Notes: a model not told the origin generated them from the letters alone. A DNA stretch of 64,000 bases from Ruegeria arenilitoris (GCF_042675705.1 NZ_JBHTJJ010000001.1), one strand, 5' to 3'. Numbered from the stretch's first letter, positions 38,334-47,695 are shown. A program made the numbers and translations.

Positions 38334-39779
38334 TCAACCTCCGATCTGGCGCCAGCGGCGTCCGTCGCGATGCATCAGCATCAATGCGTCTTCTGGGCCG
38401 GAACTGCCCTGATCATAGCGCGAAGGACGGTCGCCGCGCTCTTCCCAGCCCTTGATGATGGGATCGACCCAGGCCCATGCGGCCTCGACCTCGTCGCCGC
38501 GCATGAACAGAGTCTGGTCGCCACGGATCACGTCCATCACCAGCCGTTCATATGCGTCCTGCGCGCGCACATCGGCACCCAGTGCCTCGGCAAAGCTCAT
38601 GTCCAGCGCCACGTCCGTCAGGCGGAAGCCGCCCGGGCCGGGGTCCTTGATCGTGGTGCGCAGTGTGATGCCCTCGTCGGGCTGCAGGCGGATCACCAGA
38701 ACGTTGCCGTGCAGCGGGCCGACATTGGGAAAGATCGTGTGCGGCGGGTCGCGGAAAAACACCGCGATTTCGGATTCACGCGCGCGCAAACGCTTGCCCG
38801 TGCGCAGATAGAACGGAACCCCCGACCAGCGCCAGTTGCCCACGCGCACCTTCAGCGCGATGTAGCTTTCGGTCAGGCTGTCGGGGTTGCCCACATGATC
38901 AACATAGCCGTCGCCGCCCTTGTCCGCCCGGTACTGGCCGCGGGCGATGTCGGTCGGGGCGACAGGTTCCAGTGCCTCGATCACCTTAACCTTTTCACTG
39001 CGCACCGCGTTGGGCGAGAAGGTCGAAGGCGGCTCCATCGCGGTCAGGCACAAAAGCTGCACCAGGTGGTTCTGCACCATGTCCCGCATCGCGCCGGACT
39101 GGTCGTAATAGGCGCCGCGCCCTTCGACCCCGACGGTTTCGGCCACGGTGATCTGGACATGATCCACATGGGTCGCGTTCCACAGCGGCTCGAACAGCGA
39201 GTTGGCGAAGCGCAGCGCCATCAGGTTCTGCACCGTTTCCTTGCCCAGGTAATGGTCGATCCGATAGATCTGATGCTCTTCGAAACAGGCGCGCAGACCT
39301 TCGTTCAGCGCCTTGGCCGAGGCCAGATCATGGCCGAAGGGTTTCTCGACCACGATGCGGCTGTCGGGGGTGGCAAGCCCGTGATCATGCAGGCGCTGCG
39401 CGATGCCGGGAAACAGTTTCGGACCAACCGACAAATAAAAGGCGCGCACCACGTCAGGGCGCAGCGATTTGGCCAGCTTGTCCCAGCCGTTTTCGCCCAG
39501 CGCATCCACAGGCACGTACTCGACCCGGGCCAGAAACCGATCCAGCACGTCCTTTTTGAAGGACGGCGCGAATTCCTTCATCGACTTGCGCACCTGTGCG
39601 CGGAACCCGTCATCGTCCATATCCGACCGCGCGGTCCCGATGATGCGCGCAGCTTCGGGCATCTGCCCCACTTCAAAGCGATGGTAGAGGCCCGGCAGGA
39701 TCTTGCGCTGGGCCAGATCTCCGGTCGCGCCGAACAGGACCAGATCGAACGGATCTACCGGGATTACGCGTGAAACCAT
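38334..39779 (-). CDS. zwf: Glucose-6-phosphate 1-dehydrogenase
   Basis: 481 residues from MVSRVIPVDP, with AAGGGAG 7 bases upstream. The NADP fold begins FGATGDLAQRK, and the substrate site is YRIDHYLGKE. It makes 6-phosphogluconolactone. First gene of zwf-edd-eda, with a LacI-type palindrome 51-64 bases upstream. The 6-phosphogluconolactonase gene (pgl), often found within such operons, is not here. Confidence 0.97.
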   Translation of the reverse strand: MVSRVIPVDPFDLVLFGATGDLAQRKILPGLYHRFEVGQMPEAARIIGTARSDMDDDGFRAQVRKSMKEFAPSFKKDVLDRFLARVEYVPVDALGENGWDKLAKSLRPDVVRAFYLSVGPKLFPGIAQRLHDHGLATPDSRIVVEKPFGHDLASAKALNEGLRACFEEHQIYRIDHYLGKETVQNLMALRFANSLFEPLWNATHVDHVQITVAETVGVEGRGAYYDQSGAMRDMVQNHLVQLLCLTAMEPPSTFSPNAVRSEKVKVIEALEPVAPTDIARGQYRADKGGDGYVDHVGNPDSLTESYIALKVRVGNWRWSGVPFYLRTGKRLRARESEIAVFFRDPPHTIFPNVGPLHGNVLVIRLQPDEGITLRTTIKDPGPGGFRLTDVALDMSFAEALGADVRAQDAYERLVMDVIRGDQTLFMRGDEVEAAWAWVDPIIKGWEERGDRPSRYDQGSSGPEDALMLMHRDGRRWRQIGG

Positions 39780-39829
39780 GGCTGGCTCCCTTCTTCGGAC
39801 AATCCGGCGCGGTCTGCAGCCAGACATCC

Positions 39830-39843
39830 TGTTACCGCTAACA
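39830..39843. promoter_or_regulatory. LacI-family-type operator upstream of zwf-edd-eda
   Basis: TGTTA-CCGC-TAACA is a perfect inverted repeat of 5-base arms, 51-64 bases before the zwf start. The pattern resembles operators of LacI-family regulators such as gluconate-responsive GntR of enterobacteria, which also controls Entner-Doudoroff genes. The regulator itself is not in the window. The match is seen; the function is inferred. Confidence 0.5.
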
Positions 39844-39871
39844 TTCGTGGCTTGGATAGAAAGACCAAGCC

Positions 39872-39908
39872 CAAAAAGCAAGCCCGGATTTCGGAATCGG
39901 GCCTTTTT
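39872..39908. terminator. Terminator after ptsP, possibly bidirectional
   Basis: AGCCCGGATT and AATCGGGCC (39881-39902) form a stem with a one-base bulge. The plus side is followed by TTTTTT; the minus side (reading out of ptsP) is followed by TTGCTTTTT. It separates ptsP from the zwf promoter region. Confidence 0.75.
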
Positions 39909-39925
39909 TCGCGGTCACGCAGGCC

Positions 39926-42169
39926 TCAGCCGTTGTCGCGCAGATACTCCATGATCGCCGGACGCACCGATTGTTCGCCGCGATGACGGGCGTCGGCGAT
40001 GATCTTGCGGACATCCTGCAGGTTTGACCGCAACAGCAGGCTTTTGACCGGGCCGATCGAGGCCGGGCGCATCGACAAGGTGCGGATGCCCATCGCCGCC
40101 AGGCACAGCGCCTCGATCGGGCGGCCGGCATCCTCGCCGCAGAAACTCAGCGGCGTGTCGGAAATTCCGCACCGTTCGACGATGCGCTCGATCAGGCTGA
40201 GGAAGCTGACATTCAAGGTGTCATAGCGGCGGCGCACCAGCTCGTTCTCTCGGTCGGCGGCGAAGAAGAACTGTTTCAGGTCGTTGCCACCGATCGAGAT
40301 GAAATCGACCTCGTCAAAGAACTTCTGGGGGGCAAAGGCCAATGACGGTGTTTCCAGCATCGCCCCAACTTCCAGCGTTTCTGGCAGGACATGACCCAAG
40401 CGCTTTTCGCGCTCCAGCGTCTTGTTCACTTCCCATCGGGCCTCGCGGTATTCGTCGGCCTGGGCGACAAACGGGAACATGACCGTCAGAGGGCGGCCAT
40501 CCGCCGCGCGCAACAGGGCCTGCAGCTGCATGCGCATGACTCCGCGCTTGTCCAGGCCCACACGAATGGCGCGCCAGCCCAGCGCCGGATTGGGCTCGGC
40601 GACATGCTTCATATAGGGTAGAACTTTGTCCGAACCGATATCCAGCGTACGGAAAACCACGCGCTTGCCATCGGCAGAATCGAGAACGCGTTTGTACTGC
40701 GCTACCAGTTCGGACCGCTTGGGCATCTGGTTGCGGATCAGGAACTGCAATTCGGTGCGGAACAGTCCCACGCCCTCGGCCCCCGACGTCTTGAGCGACG
40801 GCAAGTCGGCCATCAGGCCGGCATTCATCACCAGATTGATCCGCTCGCCATCCTTGGTCACCGTCGGGGTTTCACGGATCGAGGCATAGCGTTTCTGCGC
40901 CTCGGCCTGCATGGCCATCTTGTCGCGGAAGGCGCTGACGACGGTATCCTCGGGGCGCAGATGCACGACACCCTCATCCCCGTCGACCAGAATATGGTCG
41001 CCGTTCAGCGCCTCGGTCGTGATCCGTCCGACATGCACCACCAGCGGTATCGCCAACGCCCGCGCGACGATGGTCGCATGACTGCCGACCGAGCCTTCCT
41101 CGAGCACGACACCTTTCAGCGAACGGCCATACTCCAGCAGGTCACCCGGGCCGATATTGCGCGCCACAAGGATCGGATCGGGCGGCAACTCTTTACCGTT
41201 CGACCCGCCCTGCCCGGTCAGGATGCGCAGCAGACGGTTGGACAGATCGTCCAGATCCGCCAGACGCTCGCGCAAATAGGGATCCGTAACCTGGCTCATC
41301 CGGGCGCGGGCCTGCGACTGTTCCTTTTCCACCGCCGCTTCGGCGCTGAGACCGCGGGCGATGTCCTCTTCCATCCGGCGCATCCAGCCCTTGGAATTGG
41401 CGAACATCCGGTAGGCTTCCAGAACCTGCAGCTGTTCGGTGTCACCGCCCCGCGAGATTTCAAGCATCTTGTCGACGCCCACGCGCAGCTCTTCGACCGC
41501 CTCGTTCAGCCGCTCCAGCTCGCGATGCGGATCGTCGGCGATCGGGTTGGTGACGACGACGCGCGGCTCGTGCAGCCAGACATGCCCCTCGGCCGAGCCC
41601 TCCTGTGCCGGGCCACCGCGCAGCAAAATGGATTGCTGATGCAACGGTGAAAGGGCGGCACCTTCGCCCACAAACGCACCCAACTCGGCCATTTCCGCAA
41701 GGACCATTGCCACAACTTCAAGCGCATAGACCTCATCCGCGGAAAACTCGCGTTGAGCGCGGGACTGGACCACAAGAACCCCAAGCTTCTGCCCCAGCCG
41801 CTGAATGGGCACACCCAAGAACGACGAAAAACGCTCCTCGCCCGTTTCCGGCATGTACCGAAAACCTTTCTCGGAGGGCGCATCGGCGGCGTTGACGACC
41901 TTGCCGAACTTGGCCACCCGGCCAACAAGACCTTCGCCCAGACGCATCCGGGTCTGGTGAACGGCCTCGGGAGCAAGACCTTCGGTGGCACACAGCTCCA
42001 GGGTTTCGTCGTCGCGGAACAGGTAGATCGAACATACCTCGCACCGCATGCTGTCGGCGATCAGATGCGTGATCCGGTCAAGACGCTCCTGACCGGCCGC
42101 CTCGCTTGCCATCTCCTCGCGCAGCCGCCCCAGCAGCTTGCGGGATTCTGTTTCCATTCCGTCTGCCAT
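39926..42169 (-). CDS. ptsP: Phosphoenolpyruvate-protein phosphotransferase, nitrogen PTS (EI-Ntr)
   Basis: 747 residues. An N-terminal GAF domain (about 25-165) marks the nitrogen-type enzyme. The phosphorylated His is in GSHATIVARA near residue 363, and the C-terminal PEP-binding TIM barrel carries GVGLFRTE, MLETPS and FCGEDAGRP. It passes phosphate from PEP to NPr in a regulatory cascade. The gene lies 46 bases downstream of lysC, a pairing conserved in alphaproteobacteria. Confidence 0.96.
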   Translation of the reverse strand: MADGMETESRKLLGRLREEMASEAAGQERLDRITHLIADSMRCEVCSIYLFRDDETLELCATEGLAPEAVHQTRMRLGEGLVGRVAKFGKVVNAADAPSEKGFRYMPETGEERFSSFLGVPIQRLGQKLGVLVVQSRAQREFSADEVYALEVVAMVLAEMAELGAFVGEGAALSPLHQQSILLRGGPAQEGSAEGHVWLHEPRVVVTNPIADDPHRELERLNEAVEELRVGVDKMLEISRGGDTEQLQVLEAYRMFANSKGWMRRMEEDIARGLSAEAAVEKEQSQARARMSQVTDPYLRERLADLDDLSNRLLRILTGQGGSNGKELPPDPILVARNIGPGDLLEYGRSLKGVVLEEGSVGSHATIVARALAIPLVVHVGRITTEALNGDHILVDGDEGVVHLRPEDTVVSAFRDKMAMQAEAQKRYASIRETPTVTKDGERINLVMNAGLMADLPSLKTSGAEGVGLFRTELQFLIRNQMPKRSELVAQYKRVLDSADGKRVVFRTLDIGSDKVLPYMKHVAEPNPALGWRAIRVGLDKRGVMRMQLQALLRAADGRPLTVMFPFVAQADEYREARWEVNKTLEREKRLGHVLPETLEVGAMLETPSLAFAPQKFFDEVDFISIGGNDLKQFFFAADRENELVRRRYDTLNVSFLSLIERIVERCGISDTPLSFCGEDAGRPIEALCLAAMGIRTLSMRPASIGPVKSLLLRSNLQDVRKIIADARHRGEQSVRPAIMEYLRDNG

Positions 42170-42215
42170 CGCCCGATCTACTCTGCGGTGTCAGGCGGGA
42201 CCTTGGCCGAGATGC

Positions 42216-43454
42216 TCAGGCCGCCTTTTCCAGTTCAAAGGCATCATGCAGCGCCTGAACGGCAAGTTCCATGTATTTCCGGTCGACGAGGACGGAAATT
42301 TTGATCTCGGAGGTTGTAATGACCTTGATGTTGATCCCCTCATCCGAGAGTATCTTGAACATCTTGGCCGCCACGCCCGACTGCGAGCGCATGCCGATGC
42401 CCACCACCGAAACCTTGGCCACATCGGTGTCGGCGACCAGCTCGGCATAGTTCAACTCGCCACGCTCCTTGACCGCCAACAGCGCCTTTTCGGCGCGCGC
42501 CACCTGGTTGGTGGGGCAGGAAAAGGTCATGTCCGTGCGCCCCTCGTCCGAGATGTTCTGCACGATCATGTCGACGTTGATCCCCTCATCGCTAAGCGCG
42601 TTGAAGATGATCGCGGCGATGCCGGGGCGGTCGGCGACCGACACGACGGTCATCTTGGCCTCGTCCCGCGAATAGGCCACACCCGAGACTACATTGGATT
42701 CCATGATTTCCTCCTCGTCGACGACCAGGGTTCCGGCCTCGTCGGACTGTTCCTCGAAGCTCGAGAGAACACGCAGTTTCACTTTGTACCGCATCGCCAG
42801 CTCGACCGAGCGGGTCTGCAGCACCTTGGCCCCCAACGAGGCCAGTTCGAGCATTTCCTCGAACGAGATCTTGTCCAGCTTACGCGCCTTCTCGCAGATG
42901 CGCGGATCGGTGGTATAGACGCCGTCCACATCCGTATAGATGTCGCAGCGCTCGGCGTCGAAGGCGGCGGCAAAGGCCACGGCGGTGGTGTCCGAACCGC
43001 CCCGGCCCAACGTGGTGATCCGCCCTTCGGGGCTGAGGCCCTGAAAGCCTGCCACCACGGCGACCTTCATCCCCTCGCCGAACTTCTGGTTGATGTTGTC
43101 GGTCGGGATATCCTGGATCCGCGCCGCCGAATGGGCGCCATCGGTCAGCAGCGGTACCTGCCAGCCCTGCCAGCTGCGGGCGGGAATGTCCATTTCCTGC
43201 AGCGTCAGTGCCATCAGACCGGCGGTGACATTCTCGCCCGAGGATACCACGGCATCATATTCGCGTGCGTCGTACAGCGGCGAGATCTCGTCGACCCAAC
43301 CCACCAGTTCGTTGGTCTTGCCTGACATGGCCGACACGATGACGATGACGTCATAACCCTTGGCCACTTCGACGCCGATGCGCTTGGCCGCGCGGCGGAT
43401 GCGGTCGAGGTTGGCGACGGATGTGCCGCCGAATTTCATCACGAGTACGGGCAT
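42216..43454 (-). CDS. lysC: Aspartate kinase
   Basis: 412 residues from MPVLVMKFGGTS. The kinase domain has KFGGTS and GRGGSDTTAVA, followed by two ACT domains (about 270-410) that usually bind lysine/threonine for feedback control. It phosphorylates aspartate as the first step to lysine, methionine and threonine; thrC of the same pathway lies at 57-58 kb. Confidence 0.97.
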   Translation of the reverse strand: MPVLVMKFGGTSVANLDRIRRAAKRIGVEVAKGYDVIVIVSAMSGKTNELVGWVDEISPLYDAREYDAVVSSGENVTAGLMALTLQEMDIPARSWQGWQVPLLTDGAHSAARIQDIPTDNINQKFGEGMKVAVVAGFQGLSPEGRITTLGRGGSDTTAVAFAAAFDAERCDIYTDVDGVYTTDPRICEKARKLDKISFEEMLELASLGAKVLQTRSVELAMRYKVKLRVLSSFEEQSDEAGTLVVDEEEIMESNVVSGVAYSRDEAKMTVVSVADRPGIAAIIFNALSDEGINVDMIVQNISDEGRTDMTFSCPTNQVARAEKALLAVKERGELNYAELVADTDVAKVSVVGIGMRSQSGVAAKMFKILSDEGINIKVITTSEIKISVLVDRKYMELAVQALHDAFELEKAA

Positions 43455-43608
43455 GGGGGCAAATGTCTCCGCGCCTTGGATTTCCGGTCCCGTGCGTCTT
43501 ATGCGAGGCAACACGCAAGAGCAAGGGTACATAGAAAGTCGGGACACTGCAGCGCAACGCTTTACAAGGACAGGCAGCAATGTCAGCGTATCGTCAAGGA
43601 TTTAAACC

Positions 43609-43977
43609 ATGAGGAATACCATGCTGCGTTTTGTTTTCGCCTGTGTGCTGATGTCCGGCCCGGCTATGGCCCAGGTGGCTTCACTGTCCGGAACGGACGG
43701 CCAGAACGCGTTGGGAACGGTCCCCTGCGCCGCGTTGGCGGGTCAGCCATTGAAAAATTGCCCTGCCGAGTTGCGGCGCAAGGATGATGGCACTGCAACC
43801 TTGGCGGTTCAGTTGGATACTGGGGAAGTACGCCGCATCTATTTCACCGATGGAAAGCCGGATTCCAGCAGCTCGACGTCGAAGATCACTTCGGAAACGC
43901 GGGGCGAAATTCTGGTGATTTTCATCGATCCCGGTGAAGTTTACGAGATCCCCAAGGCAGCGCTGGCCGCTCAGTAA
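43609..43977 (+). CDS. Small secreted protein of unknown function
   Basis: 122 residues with a signal peptide ending at PAMA-QV (about residue 21). The mature protein has two Cys (VPCAALAG and KNCPAEL), a beta-rich middle and a terminal IFIDPGEVYEIPKAALAAQ. Two starts are possible: ATG 43609 (AAGGA 8 bases upstream) and ATG 43621 (GAGGA 5 bases upstream). Not recognised; similar exported proteins occur in Rhodobacterales. The stop overlaps the convergent SDR gene by 7 bases. Confidence 0.7.
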   Translation: MRNTMLRFVFACVLMSGPAMAQVASLSGTDGQNALGTVPCAALAGQPLKNCPAELRRKDDGTATLAVQLDTGEVRRIYFTDGKPDSSSSTSKITSETRGEILVIFIDPGEVYEIPKAALAAQ

Positions 43978-44609
43978 GGATGTGCCTGCCCGTCCCAGGT
44001 TTCAAAGCAGCCGCTGGAGTCCAAACTCAGCGCATCGAAACGCTCGGTCAACCCGGCAACGGCCTGTGACACGGTGATATCGGCGGCCTGGCCGCCCATG
44101 TCCGTCTGCACCCATCCCGGGTGATAAATCCCGACGGCGATGCCATCGTCCTTGAGATCCACCGCCAGGTTGCGCCCCAGGTTCAGCACAGCCGCCTTGG
44201 AGGCCCGATAGATATAGCTGCCGCCCGGCGCCCGCGTGTGCGAGGCCATCTGCGACGAGATGATCGCGATCTTGCCGCGCGCCGCACGCAAGTTGGGCAA
44301 CAAGGCCTGAATGGTCAGAAACACCCCGGTGACATTGGCAGAAAAGGTCTGGTCCCACATCTCGGCCGGGTAGCCATCGATTGTCTGGCCTTTGTCCAGA
44401 TAGACACCTGCGTTGCAGATCAACAGATCTACAGGCTGGCCATCCAACTTGCGCGCCATCTGCGCCTGTTGCGCCGGGTCGGTAACGTCCAGACGAATAT
44501 CGGCGGAATCGTCCCGTGCGGTGCGGGTGACAGTATCGCCTCGGCCACGATAGCATTCAGCAAGAGCACGCCCAATGCCGCGATTGGCGCCGGTTATGAC
44601 AAGATGCAC
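43971..44609 (-). CDS. Short-chain dehydrogenase/reductase
   Basis: 212 residues. Cofactor motif TGANRGIG (6-13), NAG, a Ser in IISSQMAS and catalytic YxxxK in YIYRASK. A Rossmann-fold NAD(P) oxidoreductase of unknown substrate. It starts 3 bases after the DUF1178 gene's stop, so the two form an operon. Confidence 0.9.
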   Translation of the reverse strand: MHLVITGANRGIGRALAECYRGRGDTVTRTARDDSADIRLDVTDPAQQAQMARKLDGQPVDLLICNAGVYLDKGQTIDGYPAEMWDQTFSANVTGVFLTIQALLPNLRAARGKIAIISSQMASHTRAPGGSYIYRASKAAVLNLGRNLAVDLKDDGIAVGIYHPGWVQTDMGGQAADITVSQAVAGLTERFDALSLDSSGCFETWDGQAHPY

Positions 44610-44612
44610 GGT

Positions 44613-45068
44613 TCAGTTCGTCTTTCGGCTTGGAATGAACGGTAGAGGGGCCACCGGAACGCCGTCTTCGATCAGGGCCTTGGCCTCTTCCGGCTTGGCC
44701 TCGCCATAGATGGCACGCTCCGGGGCCTCGCCCAGATGTATCTTGCGGGCCTCGCGCGCAAATTCGCGGCCGACATAGTCGGAATTCGCCTCGACCTTGG
44801 CGCGCAGAGCGTTGAGAACACGCTCTATCTCGGCCTTGGTCGGTTGGCGCTGGGCTTCGGGTCGATCACTGTTCTCCGTGCGCGGCATTGCAGCAGACGA
44901 GCGCGCAGACTGGACCCGCGGCGTCATGATCGCCTTTTCGACCTGGGTGCTGCCGCAAGTCGCGCAAGAGACCATTCCAGCCTTGGACAGCTTGTCGTAA
45001 GCGTCCGCAGACTGGAACCAACTGTCAAACGCATGACCATTGCAGCATTTCAGTGAATATTGAATCAT
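44613..45068 (-). CDS. DUF1178 family protein
   Basis: 151 residues from MIQYSLKCCN. An N-terminal zinc-ribbon-like pair of Cys sets (KCCNGHAF and CATCG) and the Arg/Lys-rich remainder match DUF1178, a widespread alphaproteobacterial family of unknown function. First gene of a two-gene unit with the SDR. Confidence 0.85.
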   Translation of the reverse strand: MIQYSLKCCNGHAFDSWFQSADAYDKLSKAGMVSCATCGSTQVEKAIMTPRVQSARSSAAMPRTENSDRPEAQRQPTKAEIERVLNALRAKVEANSDYVGREFAREARKIHLGEAPERAIYGEAKPEEAKALIEDGVPVAPLPFIPSRKTN

Positions 45069-45140
45069 CTGTCGCCCAAAATGTCGGTGGGCCAATAGAT
45101 ACTGACAGACATGGCAATATCAAGTCTTTACAGAGGCGGT

Positions 45141-45650
45141 TCAATGAGGATTGAGCGCATTTGACCGCAACAGCCCGGAAAGCCCGCCGATCGAAACCGC
45201 TTGTGCTGCCTTTTCGGGCAGCATCCATCTACGCCGCCGCTCGGCGACTTCGGGGAACCGATCCGCCGTCTTGGCAACAAGCAACGGGTAGACATCAACA
45301 ACGCATGTCACCCGCCCCAGGTCCCGGTGGTGTTTGTCGAATGAGAACTGCCCGATACTGCGCGTCTCACAGCAGCCTGTCACACCGGCCTCTTCCCAGG
45401 CCTCCTGCGCTGCGGTCTCAGCCCCGCTAAGGCCGTCGATCATGCGGCCTTTGGGGATGATCCACCGCCCCGACCCCCGGGTCGTGATCAACAATATCTC
45501 AGGCACCCCGCGCCGAAGCCGGTAGCATAGAGCCGCAGACTGCGGCAGAACCGGAAATGCCCCGGTTTCGGACAGAATATCTGGTGACAGCCCTGCGTTT
45601 TTCACGCTGCCCCGCCTCTTGCTTTGTTCTTCTTGCCTGTTTTCGGCCAC
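45141..45650 (-). CDS. Nudix hydrolase, DIPP-like
   Basis: 169 residues from a GTG codon; a GTG at 45605 with an upstream GAGG-like stretch is an alternative start that removes 15 residues. The Nudix region RGSGRWIIPKGRMIDGLSGAE to EAWEEAGV is nearly identical to that of the protein at 12605-13060, including the loss of the first box Glu. Likely a dinucleoside- or inositol-polyphosphate hydrolase by family, not proven. Confidence 0.83.
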   Translation of the reverse strand: MAENRQEEQSKRRGSVKNAGLSPDILSETGAFPVLPQSAALCYRLRRGVPEILLITTRGSGRWIIPKGRMIDGLSGAETAAQEAWEEAGVTGCCETRSIGQFSFDKHHRDLGRVTCVVDVYPLLVAKTADRFPEVAERRRRWMLPEKAAQAVSIGGLSGLLRSNALNPH

Positions 45651-45718
45651 TTATCTTGCGGACCGATTAGCTGCAGGATACCACATCCTGCGGTTCTGTC
45701 CAATTTTGAAACTGTGGG

Positions 45719-46468
45719 TCAGGCCAACATGCGACGTTGCAGACGCTGCACAAGCTCGTCATGCGGAATATCGGCATCGATCGCCAGACGCCGCAGGCCA
45801 AAATGCACACGGGCAATCTGCTGATAGTACCGGGCGTAGAGGTAGTTCGCGCCGCCTCCGGCCAAAGCTCCCAGTACCGGAACGGTCTGTGCCGCCAGTT
45901 TCTGCCCCAAAACGACCGACAATCTCGGCGCGACGGCGGCAATGATCTTTTGCAGAGCGGGGCCCGTCACGGTCAGTCGGACCGAAAAGAACCCCATGTC
46001 TGCGCCGTCGTCATGCGCCAAGGGACCTGCCGCCGACAAGACACGGATGCAATCGAACTGCACGTTCCTTGCCGAGGGGTCAAAACCTTCACGCGATGCG
46101 GCACCCTGTATTGCGCGCAACAACATGGCCGTGGTCGCCGGAAGCTCGATCAACGCCGTCGTCAGGCCGCCAGCCCCACCCGCGGCGCCCATCGTGGTCG
46201 ATATGGCGGTGTTGACCCACGGCTTCTGGTCGGGAACCGCGCGGCGCGATCCGTCAGCGGCACGGACTGCAAGCCACAAGGCCTGCTCGGTTGCACCGGT
46301 CAGCCCATCGCGCACCGAACCGGGCAGCTGTTCCAGCAGCGACTCGGCCGATCCACCCAGACGATTGAGCAACCGGATGCCGCTGCCGCCCGCACTGCGG
46401 TAGTGGCTTGCCAGCCGGTCCAACTCGGCGTCGGGATCAATTTTTCCGACGAGAACGACGTCATTCAT
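45719..46468 (-). CDS. EcsC family protein
   Basis: 249 residues. The hydrophobic, Gly-rich centre (MGAAGGAGGLTTALIELPATTAMLLRAI) and the end LGALAGGGANYLYARYY are typical of EcsC-domain proteins. In Bacillus EcsC neighbours an ABC transporter; here it stands alone. Function unknown. It may associate with membranes through the glycine-rich helices. Confidence 0.83.
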   Translation of the reverse strand: MNDVVLVGKIDPDAELDRLASHYRSAGGSGIRLLNRLGGSAESLLEQLPGSVRDGLTGATEQALWLAVRAADGSRRAVPDQKPWVNTAISTTMGAAGGAGGLTTALIELPATTAMLLRAIQGAASREGFDPSARNVQFDCIRVLSAAGPLAHDDGADMGFFSVRLTVTGPALQKIIAAVAPRLSVVLGQKLAAQTVPVLGALAGGGANYLYARYYQQIARVHFGLRRLAIDADIPHDELVQRLQRRMLA

Positions 46469-46522
46469 TCGGTGTCCTCCTGACCCTGAAACATTGGCAT
46501 TTCACAACGCCGTTTCAATAGA

Positions 46523-47017
46523 TCAGCGCGTCCAGCGGGTCACCAAACCACTCACTCCGTGCCATGCGCCGGGGGTCAAATCCAGCCCGAGAACCCGATC
46601 CGGGTTGGTTGGCGGCGGCATCTCAACACCCTCGAGCCGGGCAAACCCAAAGCGTGAATAATAGGGCGCGTCACCGACCAGCATGACCCGGTCCCACCCT
46701 TTGGCCCGTCCGGCTTCGATACCTTCGTGGATCAGAAAACCACCCAACCCTTCCCCCTGGTGGGTCGGGTGAACCGCAACGGGCCCCAGCAAGAGCGCAT
46801 CGTGTGCGCCAACATGAACCGGCCAAAATCGGATGGCCCCAGCCAAGATGCCCTGCGCGTCGCGGGCCACCATCGACAGGCCTGATACCGGCGGAACATC
46901 GTCGCGCAAGCGATAGGACGACAGCGCCTCGCGCCCCGGCGCAAAGCACAGGTCGTAGAGGGCTTCGACTTCCCACCAATCCTCCGGCTCTTCCGGCCTG
47001 ATCCCGAACTGCTGCAC
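46523..47017 (-). CDS. GNAT-family N-acetyltransferase (putative)
   Basis: 164 residues from a GTG codon. The acetyl-CoA site AVHPTHQGEGLGGFLIHEGIE is clear, followed by VMLVGDAPYYSRFGF, which is typical of the YhbS-like group. The substrate is unknown. It is divergent from the flavin reductase-like gene. Confidence 0.9.
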   Translation of the reverse strand: MQQFGIRPEEPEDWWEVEALYDLCFAPGREALSSYRLRDDVPPVSGLSMVARDAQGILAGAIRFWPVHVGAHDALLLGPVAVHPTHQGEGLGGFLIHEGIEAGRAKGWDRVMLVGDAPYYSRFGFARLEGVEMPPPTNPDRVLGLDLTPGAWHGVSGLVTRWTR

Positions 47018-47089
47018 CGCGGCCCTCTTTTCGACTCTGGCAATCGCCCTAGCACTTCGCTAGGCCTTGAGCAAACGCTTGGAGATCAG

Positions 47090-47695
47090 ATGTTCTATCG
47101 CCCCGAAGACGGTCACGGATTGCCGCACAACCCGTTCAACGCCATCATCACGCCGCGCCCGATCGGATGGATCTCGACCCGCGGCGCGGATGGGATCAAC
47201 AACCTGGCGCCCTATTCGTTCTTCAACGGGGTCGCCTATACGCCGCCGCAGGTGATGTTTGCCTCCACCGGCACGAAACACGACCAGGACCGCGGAAAGG
47301 ACAGCATCGCCAATATCGAGGCGACCGGCGTCTTTTGCGTCAACGTGGTGGCCCACGCCCATCGGGACGCGATGAACGCAAGCTCGGCCAGCCTTCCGAA
47401 AGAGGTGGACGAGTTCGCCCACGCTGGCCTGACACCGGTGGAATGCGAAACCATCCCATGCGCCCGCATCGAAGGCGCCCCCGCCGCGCTGGAATGCAAG
47501 TTGACTCAGATCGTCACGCTGCCCGGCGAAGCCAACCGGGTGGTTTTCGGAGAGGTCATCGGCGTGCACCTGCGCGATGACTGCCTGAAGGACGGCAAGT
47601 TCGACGTCACCACCTTTCAACCATTGTCGCGGCTTGGGTATCGCGACTACTCGGTGGTGACGGAGTTGTTTTCCCTCAATCGCCCAGACGATTGA
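47090..47695 (+). CDS. Flavin reductase-like (FMN-binding split-barrel) protein
   Basis: 201 residues; GGAG 5 bases before the ATG. The start MFYRPEDGHG leads to PRPIGWIST and NNLAPYSFFNGV, a typical FMN-binding split-barrel signature of flavin reductase-like proteins. Such proteins give reduced flavin to monooxygenases or act as oxidoreductases on their own. No partner oxygenase is adjacent. Confidence 0.87.
   Translation: MFYRPEDGHGLPHNPFNAIITPRPIGWISTRGADGINNLAPYSFFNGVAYTPPQVMFASTGTKHDQDRGKDSIANIEATGVFCVNVVAHAHRDAMNASSASLPKEVDEFAHAGLTPVECETIPCARIEGAPAALECKLTQIVTLPGEANRVVFGEVIGVHLRDDCLKDGKFDVTTFQPLSRLGYRDYSVVTELFSLNRPDD

Noticed and set aside
38370..39773. 467-codon open frame on the plus strand
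   Set aside because: Antisense to zwf, which has clear enzyme motifs.
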